54,283 bases of DNA from Martelella mediterranea (GTDB lineage: Bacteria > Pseudomonadota > Alphaproteobacteria > Rhizobiales > Rhizobiaceae), in NCBI RefSeq assembly GCF_021021415.1, contig NZ_JAINWJ010000027.1, forward strand, positions 1 to 54,283, read 5' to 3'. The notes under the pieces are model-generated. The model had not been told where the DNA came from, ran no database searches, and was given only the letters and a program-made list of their open reading frames with translations. Shown here in pieces: positions 35,718 to 46,046 of this stretch. The position numbers and the translations under genes were made by a program. The number at the start of each line of letters is the position of its first letter. Position 1 is the stretch's first letter.

Positions 35718-36434
35718 ATGCAAAGAAGCGACATCGAGACCCTGATGCAGCCCGAGCCCGGCAGCCCGCCGGTGCGCTGGCGGGTGAGCGAGGGACTGAC
35801 GGAATACCCTGCGGCGCTTGCCGAAATGGAGCGTGAGGTCGACCTGATCGCGTCCGGCGAAGCGGACGAGCTCGTCTGGCTGGTCGAGCATCCGCCGCTC
35901 TATACAGCCGGCACCAGCGCCAATGCCGGCGACCTGCTGATCGCCGATCGATTCCCGGTCTATGAAACCGGACGCGGCGGCGAATATACCTATCACGGCC
36001 CCGGCCAGCGGGTCGCCTATCTGATGCTCGACCTGAAGCGCCGCCGCCGCGATGTGCGCGCCTTCGTCGCCGCGATCGAGGAGACCATCATCAAGACGCT
36101 CGATTCGATGAATGTGCGCGGCGAGCGGCGCGAGGACCGGGTTGGCGTCTGGGTCCGGCGGCCCGAACGCCCGCCGCTGCCGGACGGCTCCATGGCCGAG
36201 GACAAGATCGCCGCGATCGGGATCAGGCTCCGGCGCTGGGTCAGCTTTCACGGCCTGTCGATCAATGTCGAGCCGGAACTCGAGCATTTCGGCGGCATCG
36301 TGCCCTGCGGCATTTCAGGCTATGGCGTCACCAGTCTCGTGGATCTCGGCCTGCCGGTGACCATGGGCGATGTCGACATCGCGCTGCGCAAGGCCTTCGA
36401 GGATGTATTCGGAGAAACGGAAATCGAGGGCTGA
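35718..36434 (+). CDS. lipB: Octanoyltransferase LipB
   Basis: LipB moves octanoate from octanoyl-ACP to the lipoyl domains of the 2-oxoacid dehydrogenases and GcvH. The 238-residue product has the [12 protein letters not shown] opening, the [20 protein letters not shown] motif near 90-110, the catalytic lysine in [18 protein letters not shown] and the catalytic cysteine in [18 protein letters not shown] 35718 has AAGGA 7 nt upstream; the frame continues upstream without conserved sequence. It stands between tRNA-Leu and an XRE regulator on the opposite strand. Confidence 0.95.
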   Translation: MQRSDIETLMQPEPGSPPVRWRVSEGLTEYPAALAEMEREVDLIASGEADELVWLVEHPPLYTAGTSANAGDLLIADRFPVYETGRGGEYTYHGPGQRVAYLMLDLKRRRRDVRAFVAAIEETIIKTLDSMNVRGERREDRVGVWVRRPERPPLPDGSMAEDKIAAIGIRLRRWVSFHGLSINVEPELEHFGGIVPCGISGYGVTSLVDLGLPVTMGDVDIALRKAFEDVFGETEIEG

Positions 36435-36439
36435 CCCTG

Positions 36440-36817
36440 CTATTGCAGCGTTCGGTTGCCGGTCGCAAAGCCTGAAAGACGCGCGCGCGATGCGCTGCCT
36501 TTGGCATCGCCGTCGCGACGGCCGGTTTTTCCCACGCGGTTGATGCCCATCACCATGTCGGTGTGTTTCATCCCGGCCTCGCCGCAATCGTCTTCCCAGT
36601 CGCCGGAAATCAGCCAGAACGGCCGCACGCCGAGGATCGCGGCGATCTTCACCAGGCGCTCTACGGTCGGTTCGGCGCGGTCGCATTCCCAGTTCCTGAG
36701 CGTCAGTGGCGCAACGCCAAGCCGCGCGGCCGCGGTATCGAGGCTCAATCCTGCGCTTTCGCGCGCGGCAAGCAGCCTGCCGCCGAGCGTGTCGTCGGCG
36801 TAGAATTTCTCGTCCAT
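36440..36817 (-). CDS. XRE-family helix-turn-helix regulator
   Basis: The 125-residue protein has a Cro/CI-type helix-turn-helix at about residues 12-66 ([36 protein letters not shown]) followed by a [18 protein letters not shown] segment typical of alphaproteobacterial members and a basic tail. No ligand domain is present. GGAAGG lies 6 nt before ATG 36817. It converges on lipB with 5 nt between the stops. Targets unknown. Confidence 0.87.
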   Translation of the reverse strand: MDEKFYADDTLGGRLLAARESAGLSLDTAAARLGVAPLTLRNWECDRAEPTVERLVKIAAILGVRPFWLISGDWEDDCGEAGMKHTDMVMGINRVGKTGRRDGDAKGSASRARLSGFATGNRTLQ

Positions 36818-37009
36818 TGCGCTTCCTTCCCGAAAACCGCGCCGGTTTGCCCGGTCTTGATCCTTCATAGCCAATCGCGGGCAAAACCGCCACCCACACC
36901 CGCTGCTTTCCGCAAATCAACTGAAATTGGTCGCTTGCATACTTGCCGACGACGGAGCGCGCATGCGAAACTCGGTGCACGAAAACAAGAGAATCCGGGA
37001 GTAACGCCG

Positions 37010-38136
<1,127 letters not shown>

Positions 38137-38137
<1 letters not shown>

Positions 38138-38601
38138 TGGCATTGACCGTCGATATCGCCCGGCTGGATGCGCTCACGCCGGGCGAATTGCATGACCTGT
38201 TCCGGCTGAGGATCGACGTGTTCGTGGTCGAGCAGAACTGCCCCTATCCCGAGATCGACGGCAAGGACCCCGAGGCGCTGCATCTGCGCCTTCTGGACGA
38301 GGGCCGGCTTGCCGCCTATGCCCGTATCTTCGCAGCCAACGCGACCACGAGCGAGGCGCGAATCGGCCGCGTCGTCGTCGCGCCCGATTATCGCGGCCGG
38401 CGTCTCGGCGAGCGCATCATGCGGGAGGCGATCGCCGCCTGTGAAAAACGCGCGCCGGGCGCTGCGATCGCGATTTCGGCGCAGGCGCACCTGCAGCGCT
38501 TCTATGGCGGTCTCGGCTTCAGCGTGACCTCGGCGGAATATCTTGAGGACGGCATCCCGCATGTGGACATGATCCGCCCCGCCGAGAGGATCGCCTCATG
38601 A
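38137..38601 (+). CDS. ElaA-like GNAT acetyltransferase
   Basis: The 154-residue protein matches the ElaA type of GNAT proteins: LHDLFRLRIDVFVVEQNCPYPEIDG at the start (given here in two parts, LHDLFRLRIDVFVVEQ and NCPYPEIDG), the acetyl-CoA loop VVVAPDYRGRRLGERIM near 87-103 and the late YGGLGFSVTSAEYLEDGIPH motif. Its ATG overlaps the adhC stop (TGATG), so it is co-translated with the formaldehyde pathway although no role there is known. Confidence 0.9.
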
Positions 38602-39047
38602 TCTATGTCGATGCCGATGCCTGTCCGGTGAAGCCGGAGGTGATCAAGGTGGCGGAGCGTCACGGGATGCGCGTCACCTTCGTGGCCAATACCGGCCTGC
38701 GCCCATCGCGCGATCCGATGATCTCCAATGTCATCGTCTCCGGCGCATTCGATGCCGCCGATGACTGGATTGCCGAACGCGCCGGCGCGGGCGATATCGT
38801 CGTGACCGCCGATGTGCCGCTTGCCGAGCGTTGCGTTCAAGCCGGCGCGCTGGTCACCGGCCCGACCGGCAGGGTCTTCGACGACAAGAATATCGGCATG
38901 GCCCGCGCCATGCGCGATCTCGGCCAGCATCTGCGCGAGACCGGCGAGAGCAAGGGCTACAACGCGCCGTTTTCGGCCCGCGACCGATCGGCTTTTCTAC
39001 AAACCATGGAACAGCTTTGCCGCAAGGCGAAGTCGTCCGGTGAATGA
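38598..39047 (+). CDS. YaiI/YqxD family protein (DUF188)
   Basis: The 149-residue protein has the family opening MIYVDADACPVKPEV with a PIN-like acidic motif, the NTGLRPSRDPMI and DIVVTADVPLAERC blocks, and the GRVFDDKNIGMARAMRDL segment. A nuclease-like role is suspected for the family but not shown. It overlaps the ElaA-like gene by ATGA and leads into fghA, giving a four-gene operon. Confidence 0.9.
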   Translation: MIYVDADACPVKPEVIKVAERHGMRVTFVANTGLRPSRDPMISNVIVSGAFDAADDWIAERAGAGDIVVTADVPLAERCVQAGALVTGPTGRVFDDKNIGMARAMRDLGQHLRETGESKGYNAPFSARDRSAFLQTMEQLCRKAKSSGE

Positions 39048-39061
39048 CGAAGGAAATCACG

Positions 39062-39892
39062 ATGAACATTATTTCCGAAAACACTGCCTTCGGCGGCATG
39101 CAGGGCGTTTTCTCGTACGAATCGGAAGCCTGCGGATGCGAGATGACCTTCGCCGTCTTCCTTCCGCCCCAGGCGACCGAGCGACCCTGCCCTGTGCTTT
39201 GGTATCTCTCCGGCCTTACCTGCACCCATGCCAATGTCATGGAAAAGGGCGAGTACCGGCGCATGGCCGCCGAGCTCGGCCTGATCATCGTCTGCCCGGA
39301 TACCAGCCCGCGCGGCACTGACGTTCCCGATGCGCTCACCGACTGGCAGATCGGCAAGGGGGCAGGCTTCTATGTCGATGCCACCGAGGAGCCGTGGTCG
39401 CGGAACTACAGGATGGAAAGCTACATCACGGAGGAGTTGCCGGCGCTGATCGCCAAGAGCTTCCGCGTCGACATGGATCGCCAGGGCATTTTCGGCCATT
39501 CCATGGGCGGCCACGGCGCGATGACGCTGGCGTTGAAAAATCCCGGCCGCTACAAGAGCTGCTCGGCCTTCGCGCCGATCGTCTCGCCCTCGACATCGGC
39601 TTGGGCGCAGGGCGCGTTCACGAAATATCTGGGCTCCGACCAGTCTATCTGGCGCAAGCACGATGCCTGCGCGCTGGTGGAGGATGGCGCGCGCTTTCCC
39701 GCCTTCCTGATCGACCAGGGCAAGGCCGACAATTTCCTGGAGGACGGGCTGAAGCCGTGGCTGTTCGAGGAGGCCGTCAAGGGCACCGATATCGAACTCA
39801 CGCTGCGCATGCACGAGCGCTACGACCACTCCTACTACTTCATCTCGACCTTCATGGACGATCACCTGCGCTGGCACGCCGAACGGGTGTAA
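39062..39892 (+). CDS. fghA: S-formylglutathione hydrolase
   Basis: FghA splits S-formylglutathione into formate and glutathione, the second step after AdhC. The 276-residue alpha/beta hydrolase has the nucleophile serine in FGHSMGGHGAM near 147-150, the oxyanion region LWYLSGLTCTHANV near 48-61, and the late Asp and His in LIDQGKADNFL and YDHSYYFI. ATG 39062 has AAGGA 8 nt upstream and matches the family start; an ATG at 39044 that overlaps the DUF188 stop would add six residues. A strong hairpin terminator follows. Confidence 0.95.
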   Translation: MNIISENTAFGGMQGVFSYESEACGCEMTFAVFLPPQATERPCPVLWYLSGLTCTHANVMEKGEYRRMAAELGLIIVCPDTSPRGTDVPDALTDWQIGKGAGFYVDATEEPWSRNYRMESYITEELPALIAKSFRVDMDRQGIFGHSMGGHGAMTLALKNPGRYKSCSAFAPIVSPSTSAWAQGAFTKYLGSDQSIWRKHDACALVEDGARFPAFLIDQGKADNFLEDGLKPWLFEEAVKGTDIELTLRMHERYDHSYYFISTFMDDHLRWHAERV

Positions 39893-39995
39893 GAGACCTG
39901 CCGGCTGCAAACCGACCATTGTCGGCTCGTCCGGAAAGCTTCGCGAGCGTCAGGGGAATGTGACGTCTTCGCATGCGATCGTTGAACAACGCAAA

Positions 39996-40030
39996 GAGGC
40001 CGGGCATTGACGCCCGGCCTCCTTGTTTTC
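39996..40030. terminator. Bidirectional terminator between fghA and the phytase-like gene
   Basis: A perfect 10-bp stem (GAGGCCGGGC/GCCCGGCCTC) with a 6-nt loop at 39996-40021 is followed by CTTGTTTT on the plus strand and preceded by AAAG on the minus side. It can serve both convergent genes. Confidence 0.82.
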
Positions 40031-40044
40031 GAATACAGTAACGA

Positions 40045-42240
40045 TCAGTTCAGCGAAACCGTGAAGAACAGCGTCTCGCCGGAGGAATCGTCGACGCCGT
40101 CATTGTCGGTGACCGCATAGGCCGTGCCGTCGGCGGCGATGGTGAAGCCTTCGATCTTGTCGACGACGAAGCCGTTGGAGGCCGACTTCATCAGCGGCAT
40201 CAGATCGGCGGCTTCCTGCTTCTCTACAACCGGCAGATCGGAGCCGATCGGCGCCGGCTGCATGTCGGAAAGGGCGACCTTGTAGAGCTTCTTCAGCTTG
40301 GCGGCCTCGCCGATCTGGTTGTCGCGCTCGACGATGTAGACGCTGTCGCCGTTCGCCGTGATCTCGGAAAGACCGATCCAGCCCTTTTCCGGCGTTTCCA
40401 GCGGATAGGCGACCGCGCCCCATTCCTTGGTGGCGGGCTTGTAGGCGAGCAGCTTGACGAAGCCCTTCTCGTCGTCTGCCCATTCGCGCTGCACCGCCAT
40501 CCACAGCGTCAGGTCATCGCCCTCGCCGACCGTGGTGATGCCTTCCATGCCGAAGCGGGTCTGGTTGGCGAGCAGAGCCTCCGGGAGGTCGATCGTCTCG
40601 GTGATCGCGCCGGTGCCGTCGACATGATAGACCGCATGCGGCACTTCCTTGTCGGGATTGCCTTCCGAGGCGAGCCAGAAGCCGCCATTGCCGTCGGTCG
40701 CAACGCCTTCGAGGTCGAGCTTTTCGGCCGGGGCGCCATCGCGGGTGACGCGGATGACATCGGTGATCATCGCCGGCTTCTGCGAGGCGTCGATGATGAA
40801 AATTGACGGCTGGGCGGAATAGAAGCTGTCATTGACGGCATAGAGCTTCGAAGCATCGCCCGGATCGGCGGCGAGGCCCGAAAGCGCACCGAAGCCGATC
40901 AGCTCATCGCGCGAGACATCGGAGAGTATCTGCGGATAGTTCGGCTCGGCGTCTTCGTAGGCATAAAGCATCACATGGGCGCGCACGCCGCCATCGGGGC
41001 CGAGATCGGTCTCGTTGGCGGTGACCAGCAGGTTGCGGGCGGGAATGGCAACGCCGCTTTCCGGCGACAGACCGGACGGCAGGAGCTGAACCAGCTCGGG
41101 CGCGTCGGCGGCGCTGTCATCATAGACGCCGACGACGGAGGCGCGCTCGGAGAGCACGAACAGATAGTTGGTGTCGCCGAAGGTGCCCTTGATCATGCCC
41201 TCGGGCTCGACGCCCTTCTTGTCGGCGCGCTTGTCCGGGAAATGGCCGATCGAGGCGACGGCGCGCTCGAACGAGCTGCCGGAATCATAGAGCAGTTCGC
41301 CGGCATCGGAGAAGATCGAGAAGCCGCGCGAGCCGCCCTTGTAGTCGCCCTCATTGGCGATGGCGAAGCGGTCATTGTCGAGCCATTTAACGGTGTCGGG
41401 CTCGCGCGCGATGCCGGACAGCGAACCGGTGAAGTCGAGCTTGCCGTCCTTTTCGATGTCGACGCCGCTGATATCGACGGAGCCTGCGGAGAAGTGGTTC
41501 TTCACCTCGCCGGTATTGCCGTCGATGATCGCGATGCCGTTGTTTTCCTGCAGCGTCACGACGATTTCATTGTCGTCGTTGATGTCGACGAATTCCGGTT
41601 CGGGATCGGTGGGCGCGACCATTTCGGAGAAACCGGCGAGCGCAACGTGCTTGATCGTGGCGCAATCGGCAACACCGTCATTGAGCGAAATGATCACCAG
41701 ATCGCCGGCCGGCATCTGCGGGATTTCGCCGTCGTTCAACTCTTCGTCGCGCTCGTTTTCGATCGCGATGGCAACGATCGAGCCGTCCGGAGACACGGCG
41801 ACGGAATCAGGCTGGCCGCCGAGATCGCACTGGCTTTCCAGCGTGCGCGAGGCGATATCGACAACGCCGAGGAAGCCGGACGGATCGGTATAGCTTTCCG
41901 ACGTATTGACGCCGACCAGCGCCTTTGCGCCGGAAACGGCAACCGAAGTCGGCTCACCTTCAAGCGTGGTGATGCCGAGCGCGGCCGGGACCTTCATGTC
42001 GGTGATGTCGAAGAAGCCGAGCGCGCCGAGCGGGCTGTCGGAATAAATCAGCGTGTTGCCGTCTTCGCTGGCCGCGATGATCTCGGCCGAGGTCTCGGTC
42101 GCGGGGTCCATGTCGGCGGGCAGGTTTTCGGCAACGGAGAAAACCGCGATGCGGTTGAAGACGGGATCGGCGGCGGCGGGGAAAGCGGCGGAAGCCAGAA
42201 GCGCAGCGCTCAAGGCCGCGCCGGTGAGACGGAATCGCAT
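40045..42240 (-). CDS. Secreted esterase/phytase-like family protein
   Basis: The 731-residue precursor has a Sec signal peptide (basic start, hydrophobic core, AFPAAADP end). The N-terminal half is a beta-propeller-like repeat region with ETSAEIIAAS, EPTSVAVSG, QPDSVAVSPDGS and VEPEGM blocks, and the C-terminal part from about 440 matches the 'esterase-like activity of phytase' domain (DLEGVATDGNGGFWLASEG, RFGMEGITTV, GLSEITANGDSVYIVERDN). It should sit in the periplasm or outside and hydrolyse an organic phosphate or ester. Cys is nearly absent. GGAGGG stands before ATG 42240. A PHO box 71 nt upstream suggests induction by phosphate starvation, which agrees with the predicted activity. Confidence 0.85.
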   Translation of the reverse strand: MRFRLTGAALSAALLASAAFPAAADPVFNRIAVFSVAENLPADMDPATETSAEIIAASEDGNTLIYSDSPLGALGFFDITDMKVPAALGITTLEGEPTSVAVSGAKALVGVNTSESYTDPSGFLGVVDIASRTLESQCDLGGQPDSVAVSPDGSIVAIAIENERDEELNDGEIPQMPAGDLVIISLNDGVADCATIKHVALAGFSEMVAPTDPEPEFVDINDDNEIVVTLQENNGIAIIDGNTGEVKNHFSAGSVDISGVDIEKDGKLDFTGSLSGIAREPDTVKWLDNDRFAIANEGDYKGGSRGFSIFSDAGELLYDSGSSFERAVASIGHFPDKRADKKGVEPEGMIKGTFGDTNYLFVLSERASVVGVYDDSAADAPELVQLLPSGLSPESGVAIPARNLLVTANETDLGPDGGVRAHVMLYAYEDAEPNYPQILSDVSRDELIGFGALSGLAADPGDASKLYAVNDSFYSAQPSIFIIDASQKPAMITDVIRVTRDGAPAEKLDLEGVATDGNGGFWLASEGNPDKEVPHAVYHVDGTGAITETIDLPEALLANQTRFGMEGITTVGEGDDLTLWMAVQREWADDEKGFVKLLAYKPATKEWGAVAYPLETPEKGWIGLSEITANGDSVYIVERDNQIGEAAKLKKLYKVALSDMQPAPIGSDLPVVEKQEAADLMPLMKSASNGFVVDKIEGFTIAADGTAYAVTDNDGVDDSSGETLFFTVSLN

Positions 42241-42289
42241 GAATATACCCTCCAAGGTGATGATGTCCGGAGGGTTCTGCGCGCGCGGT

Positions 42290-42329
42290 GTGACAGCAGG
42301 ATTACGCCGTGATGACACGACGATGACAA
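42290..42329 (-). promoter_or_regulatory. PHO box (PhoB site) before the phytase-like gene
   Basis: On the minus strand TTGTCAT-CGTC-GTGTCAT (42312-42329) is a 7-4-7 direct repeat that fits the PHO box pattern CTGTCAT-N4-CTGTCAT closely. A third half-site, CTGTCAC (42290-42296), lies exactly 22 bp, two helical turns, downstream. Confidence 0.75.
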
Positions 42330-42335
42330 CCCCGC

Positions 42336-43217
42336 CTACTTTTCCCGCCGGCGCTCGATCAGCATGATCGAAAGCGAGGCGCAGAGGATCATCACGCCGC
42401 CAATCCAGAACAGCGTGTCCGGCGCATAGCCGAACACCAGCCAGCCGCCGAGCACGTTGAGCGGCAGTTTCAGGTCGTCAAAGGGCTGGACATAGGCCGC
42501 GTCCGCGCTCGAATAGGCAAGCGTCAGAAAATACTGCGCCAGCGCCGTCAGCAGGCCGAGCGCCAGCATGATCCAGATGATATCGCCGGTCGGCACGGCA
42601 AAGCCGCCGCCGATGGCGACCAGCGCGTTGATCGGGGTCAGCAGCATCAGGAGCCAGACGGTGATCGATTCGGGGCGTTCATGGGCCGTCAGCCGCTTGG
42701 TGATCAGCGAGGTTCCGCCCCACAGAAGCGCGGAGGCAACCGGCAGAAGCGCCGCCCAGGTAAAGCTTTCCGACCATGGCTGAAGGATCAGCAGCGCGCC
42801 GGTGAAACCGACCGCCGTCGCGATCCAGCGCGAGGGGCCGACCGTCTCGCCCAGGAACAGTTTCGCCCCGACGATGATGAAGAAGGGCGAGGTCATGACC
42901 AGCGCGATCGCCTGGCTGATCGGAACCGAGGCAAGGCCGATGGCCCACGCCTGTACCCCGAGCGCGGAAAGCGCGACCCGGAAAACATGCTGCCAGGGAT
43001 GGTTTGTGCGCATCACCGAAAGGCCGGTGCGCCAGAGATAGGGCACGGCAAAGACCAGCGCGATGCCATATTGCCAGAAGGCGACCGACGAGGCGGCGAA
43101 CCCCATATTCATCGTCACCTGCTGAAGCGCCACATTACCGGCCGCGTAAACCACGCCGGCCATCACCATCCAGAAGGCCCCGGTCAGCGCCGGAGAGCGA
43201 TAGATTGCCTTAGCCAT
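42336..43217 (-). CDS. EamA/DMT family transporter
   Basis: The 293-residue membrane protein has ten predicted helices as two EamA repeats (about 12-145 and 155-288), with SPFFIIVGAKLFLGE closing the first and AYVQPFDDLKLPLNVLGGWL in the second. It belongs to the drug/metabolite exporter superfamily; the substrate is not known. It lies upstream of the phytase-like gene on the same strand, but the PHO box in between points to separate expression. Confidence 0.9.
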   Translation of the reverse strand: MAKAIYRSPALTGAFWMVMAGVVYAAGNVALQQVTMNMGFAASSVAFWQYGIALVFAVPYLWRTGLSVMRTNHPWQHVFRVALSALGVQAWAIGLASVPISQAIALVMTSPFFIIVGAKLFLGETVGPSRWIATAVGFTGALLILQPWSESFTWAALLPVASALLWGGTSLITKRLTAHERPESITVWLLMLLTPINALVAIGGGFAVPTGDIIWIMLALGLLTALAQYFLTLAYSSADAAYVQPFDDLKLPLNVLGGWLVFGYAPDTLFWIGGVMILCASLSIMLIERRREK

Positions 43218-43307
43218 ATGTACGACAGACCTTTCAGCACGAGCGTGAAACGATGCCAGAGGTAAAGAAGTTGCGCCTTTCGGGCAAGCGCGTTTGCGCG
43301 CCGCGCG

Positions 43308-44207
43308 TCACAGCGGCCGGACGCGGGTGACATAGGCCTCGAAGAAATCCGAAAACCGAGCAACCCGGATCGGCAGCCTCTCATAGGGCGGATAGTAAAG
43401 CGTCAACCAGAGTTCCGGCGGTGACCAGTCGGAAAGCACCTGCTTCAGCCGTCCCTCTCCCAGCGCTTCCTCAACAATGAAATGCGGCAGCAGCGCCACG
43501 CCCTCGCCATTCTCGGCAAGCCGCGCCAGCAATTCGCCGTTGTTGCCGGCGAGATTCGTTCCCGCCCTCACCCGCCGCTTTTTCCCGGCGCTCGTCAGCT
43601 CCCAGGTTTCACCCGTCGCCTCGGCGTCGAAGGCGAGGCAGGCGGCGGCGGCGAGATCGTCGGGCGTTTGCGGCGTTCCGTTTGCGGCGAGAAAGCCGGG
43701 CGAGGCCACCAGCACCCGACGGACCGGGCACAACTTGCGCCAGATCGTCGACTTGTCGTCCGGCGGGCCGGAAATGCGGATCGCCAGATCGAACGGCGCG
43801 CCGACGATATCGACGAAGCTGTCCTCCAGCGTCACCGAAAGGCTGATCGCCGGATGCTCCGAGCGGAAGCCTGAAAGCACGTCCGGCAATATCTGCTGGC
43901 CAAGCGACAGCGGCGCGTTCAGTCGGATATGGCCGCTGACGGCGCTTTCACGCTCGCGCACCTCCTCGCTGGCATCGTCGAAGGCCTTCAGCAGCGGCCG
44001 CATCCGCGCCGCATAGATCGCGCCCGCCGCGGTGAGCGACACCTGGCGCGTGGTGCGCACGAAGAGCTGCACACCGAGCCGATCCTCCAGCGCGCCGACC
44101 GCCCGCGTCACGCTCGGCGCGGTCATCGCAAGCGTGCGCGCCGCCGCGGCGAAACTACCCAGTTCGGCGACGCTCAGGAAAACCCGAATGTCGTTCATGT
44201 CCTTCAT
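43308..44207 (-). CDS. LysR-family transcriptional regulator
   Basis: The 299-residue protein has a LysR winged helix at residues 1-62 (DIRVFLSVAELGSFAAAARTL, APSVTRAVGALEDRLG) and a co-inducer binding domain from about 90 to 295. It is divergent from the ring-cleaving dioxygenase gene and probably controls it; a T-N11-A-like palindrome lies in the shared promoter region. An ATG three codons later is a second possible start. Confidence 0.93.
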   Translation of the reverse strand: MKDMNDIRVFLSVAELGSFAAAARTLAMTAPSVTRAVGALEDRLGVQLFVRTTRQVSLTAAGAIYAARMRPLLKAFDDASEEVRERESAVSGHIRLNAPLSLGQQILPDVLSGFRSEHPAISLSVTLEDSFVDIVGAPFDLAIRISGPPDDKSTIWRKLCPVRRVLVASPGFLAANGTPQTPDDLAAAACLAFDAEATGETWELTSAGKKRRVRAGTNLAGNNGELLARLAENGEGVALLPHFIVEEALGEGRLKQVLSDWSPPELWLTLYYPPYERLPIRVARFSDFFEAYVTRVRPL

Positions 44208-44213
44208 CGGAAG

Positions 44214-44236
44214 ATTATTACGTTTTTCGCAATAAT
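44214..44236. promoter_or_regulatory. Candidate LysR operator
   Basis: ATTATTACG-TTTTT-CGCAATAAT is an inverted repeat with one mismatch and the ATT...AAT form of LysR sites, 7 nt before the regulator's own start and about 100 nt before the divergent gene. The position favours autoregulation. Confidence 0.6.
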
Positions 44237-44336
44237 AATGTCAATTTTATTGCACTACACGCGTAGACCCATAATTGCCATCTTATGGCCAGAAGCGCGG
44301 CGCGGCAGATGCGCCCGCACAGCAAGGAACAGTTTG

Positions 44337-45269
44337 ATGTTACAGCAGATCAAGGGCCTGCATCACATCACCTCGATGGCGGCGGATGCCCAGGCCAATA
44401 ACGACTTCTTCACCGGCGCGCTCGGGCTAAGGCGCGTCAAGAAGACGGTGAACTTCGACGCGCCCGATGTCTATCACCTCTATTACGGCGACGAGATCGG
44501 CACGCCCGGCTCGGTGATGACCTACTTCCCCTTCCCGCACATAGCGGCGGGAAAACCCGGAACGGGCGAGGTCGGCGAAACGCTGTTTGCGGTCCCGCGC
44601 GGTTCGCTCGGCTTCTGGAAGGAGCGTCTCGGCAAGCTTGGGGTCGGAAACATCACGGAAAGCGAAGTCTTCGGCGAAAAGCGGCTGCATTTCGCGGGGC
44701 CGGACCGGGATGCCTTCGCGCTGGTCGAGGTGGACAATGATCACCGCGCCGGCTGGCTCAAGGGCGATATCGCCGAAGCCGAAGCAATCCGGGGCTTCCA
44801 TGGCGCAAGCCTGCGGCTCGCTGACAGCGGCGCGACGGCGGAACTGCTCGGCTTCATGGGCTATGAAAAGGTCGACAGCAAGGACGACTGGACCCGTTTT
44901 GCGATCGGCCACGGCAATGGCGCCGATGTCATCGACATCCAGACCCTGCCCTCGGCCAACGCCGCCCGTCAGGGCGCCGGCTCGGTCCATCACATCGCGT
45001 TCGCGGTGGAAGATCGCGCCGCCCAGTTCGAAGTCCGCAAGGCGCTGATGGATACCGGCTATCAGGTGACCCCGGTGATCGACCGGAACTATTTCTGGGC
45101 GATCTATTTCCGCACGCCCGGCGGCGTGCTGTTCGAAATCGCCACCAACGAACCGGGCTTTGACGCCGACGAGGACACCGCCCATCTCGGCGAGGCGCTG
45201 AAACTGCCGCCGCAATATGAGCAGCATCGTGCGCAGATCGAGCAGATCCTGACGCCGCTCAGGGACTAG
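44337..45269 (+). CDS. Ring-cleaving dioxygenase of the VOC family (MhqO-like)
   Basis: The 310-residue protein has two glyoxalase/VOC halves. Probable metal ligands are the first His pair (KGLHHITSMAA), the His of GSVHHIAFAVED near 220 and the Glu of VLFEIATNEP near 265. It is close to MhqO-type hydroquinone/catechol dioxygenases, Fe(II)-dependent enzymes that open the ring of quinone-derived substrates and protect against quinones. AGGAAC precedes the ATG. The esterase gene 124 nt downstream is its usual partner, and the LysR gene is divergent. Confidence 0.88.
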   Translation: MLQQIKGLHHITSMAADAQANNDFFTGALGLRRVKKTVNFDAPDVYHLYYGDEIGTPGSVMTYFPFPHIAAGKPGTGEVGETLFAVPRGSLGFWKERLGKLGVGNITESEVFGEKRLHFAGPDRDAFALVEVDNDHRAGWLKGDIAEAEAIRGFHGASLRLADSGATAELLGFMGYEKVDSKDDWTRFAIGHGNGADVIDIQTLPSANAARQGAGSVHHIAFAVEDRAAQFEVRKALMDTGYQVTPVIDRNYFWAIYFRTPGGVLFEIATNEPGFDADEDTAHLGEALKLPPQYEQHRAQIEQILTPLRD

Positions 45270-45393
45270 CATCGGCCCTGCCCAACCGTTCGGCTGAGCA
45301 GGGATCTCACACATATCAAGGTCCGGTCCGGTTCGGCTGGGCCACCTGACGCCGGTCGATCGCGGATGCGCGGCCGGTTGGAGCACGAAGATC

Positions 45394-45999
45394 ATGACCA
45401 ATGATACATATCAGGCATTCACTCGCGCCGGCGCGGCTGGCGAACCGCTGGTTTTCAGCTTCCACGGCACGGGCGGCAACGAGCATCAGTTCGTGCCCCT
45501 GGTGGACCAGCTTCTGCCGGAGGCGGCGATTGTCTCGCCGCGTGGCGATGTATCCGAGCATGGCGCCCTGCGCTTTTTCCGCCGCACCGGCGAAGGCGTC
45601 TACGACATGGACGATCTCGCCCGCCGCACGGAGAAGATGACCCGCTTCATAGAGATGCACAGGGCGGCCAATCCCGGTCGCCCCGTCTATGGCATCGGCT
45701 ATTCCAACGGCGCGAACATTCTCGCCTCGGTGCTTCTCGAAAGACCGGAGCTCTTTGACCGCGCCGTGCTGCTCCACCCGCTGATCCCCTGGACACCCAG
45801 GGACAATGCCGGCCTCGCCGGCAAGCAAATCCTGGTGACGGCGGGCGAGCGCGACCCGATCTGCCCGCCATCGCTGACCCGGGCCCTGATCGGCTATTTC
45901 GAAGCGCAGAAAGCGGGGCTTCGCTCACTCTTCCATCCCGGCGGCCACGAAATCCGCCCGGAGGAGATTGACGCCGTCGCCACCTTCCTCAAGGCCTGA
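45394..45999 (+). CDS. Phospholipase/carboxylesterase-type alpha/beta hydrolase (MhqD-like)
   Basis: The 201-residue cytosolic hydrolase has the oxyanion loop FSFHGTGGNEHQF, the nucleophile serine in GIGYSNGANILAS near 107, the acid Asp in TAGERDPICPP and the His in FHPGGHEIRPEE. It belongs to the same family as MhqD/YodD, found next to ring-cleaving dioxygenases in quinone-resistance loci. Substrate not known. Confidence 0.88.
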   Translation: MTNDTYQAFTRAGAAGEPLVFSFHGTGGNEHQFVPLVDQLLPEAAIVSPRGDVSEHGALRFFRRTGEGVYDMDDLARRTEKMTRFIEMHRAANPGRPVYGIGYSNGANILASVLLERPELFDRAVLLHPLIPWTPRDNAGLAGKQILVTAGERDPICPPSLTRALIGYFEAQKAGLRSLFHPGGHEIRPEEIDAVATFLKA

Positions 46000-46046
46000 C
46001 GAAGGCGATCAGGCCGCATCCGGCAACGCGCCGGATGCGGCAGGCC

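Noticed and set aside
40975-42312. 445-codon open frame opposite the phytase-like gene
   Set aside because: Shadow frame that runs into the PHO box region; no domain recognised.
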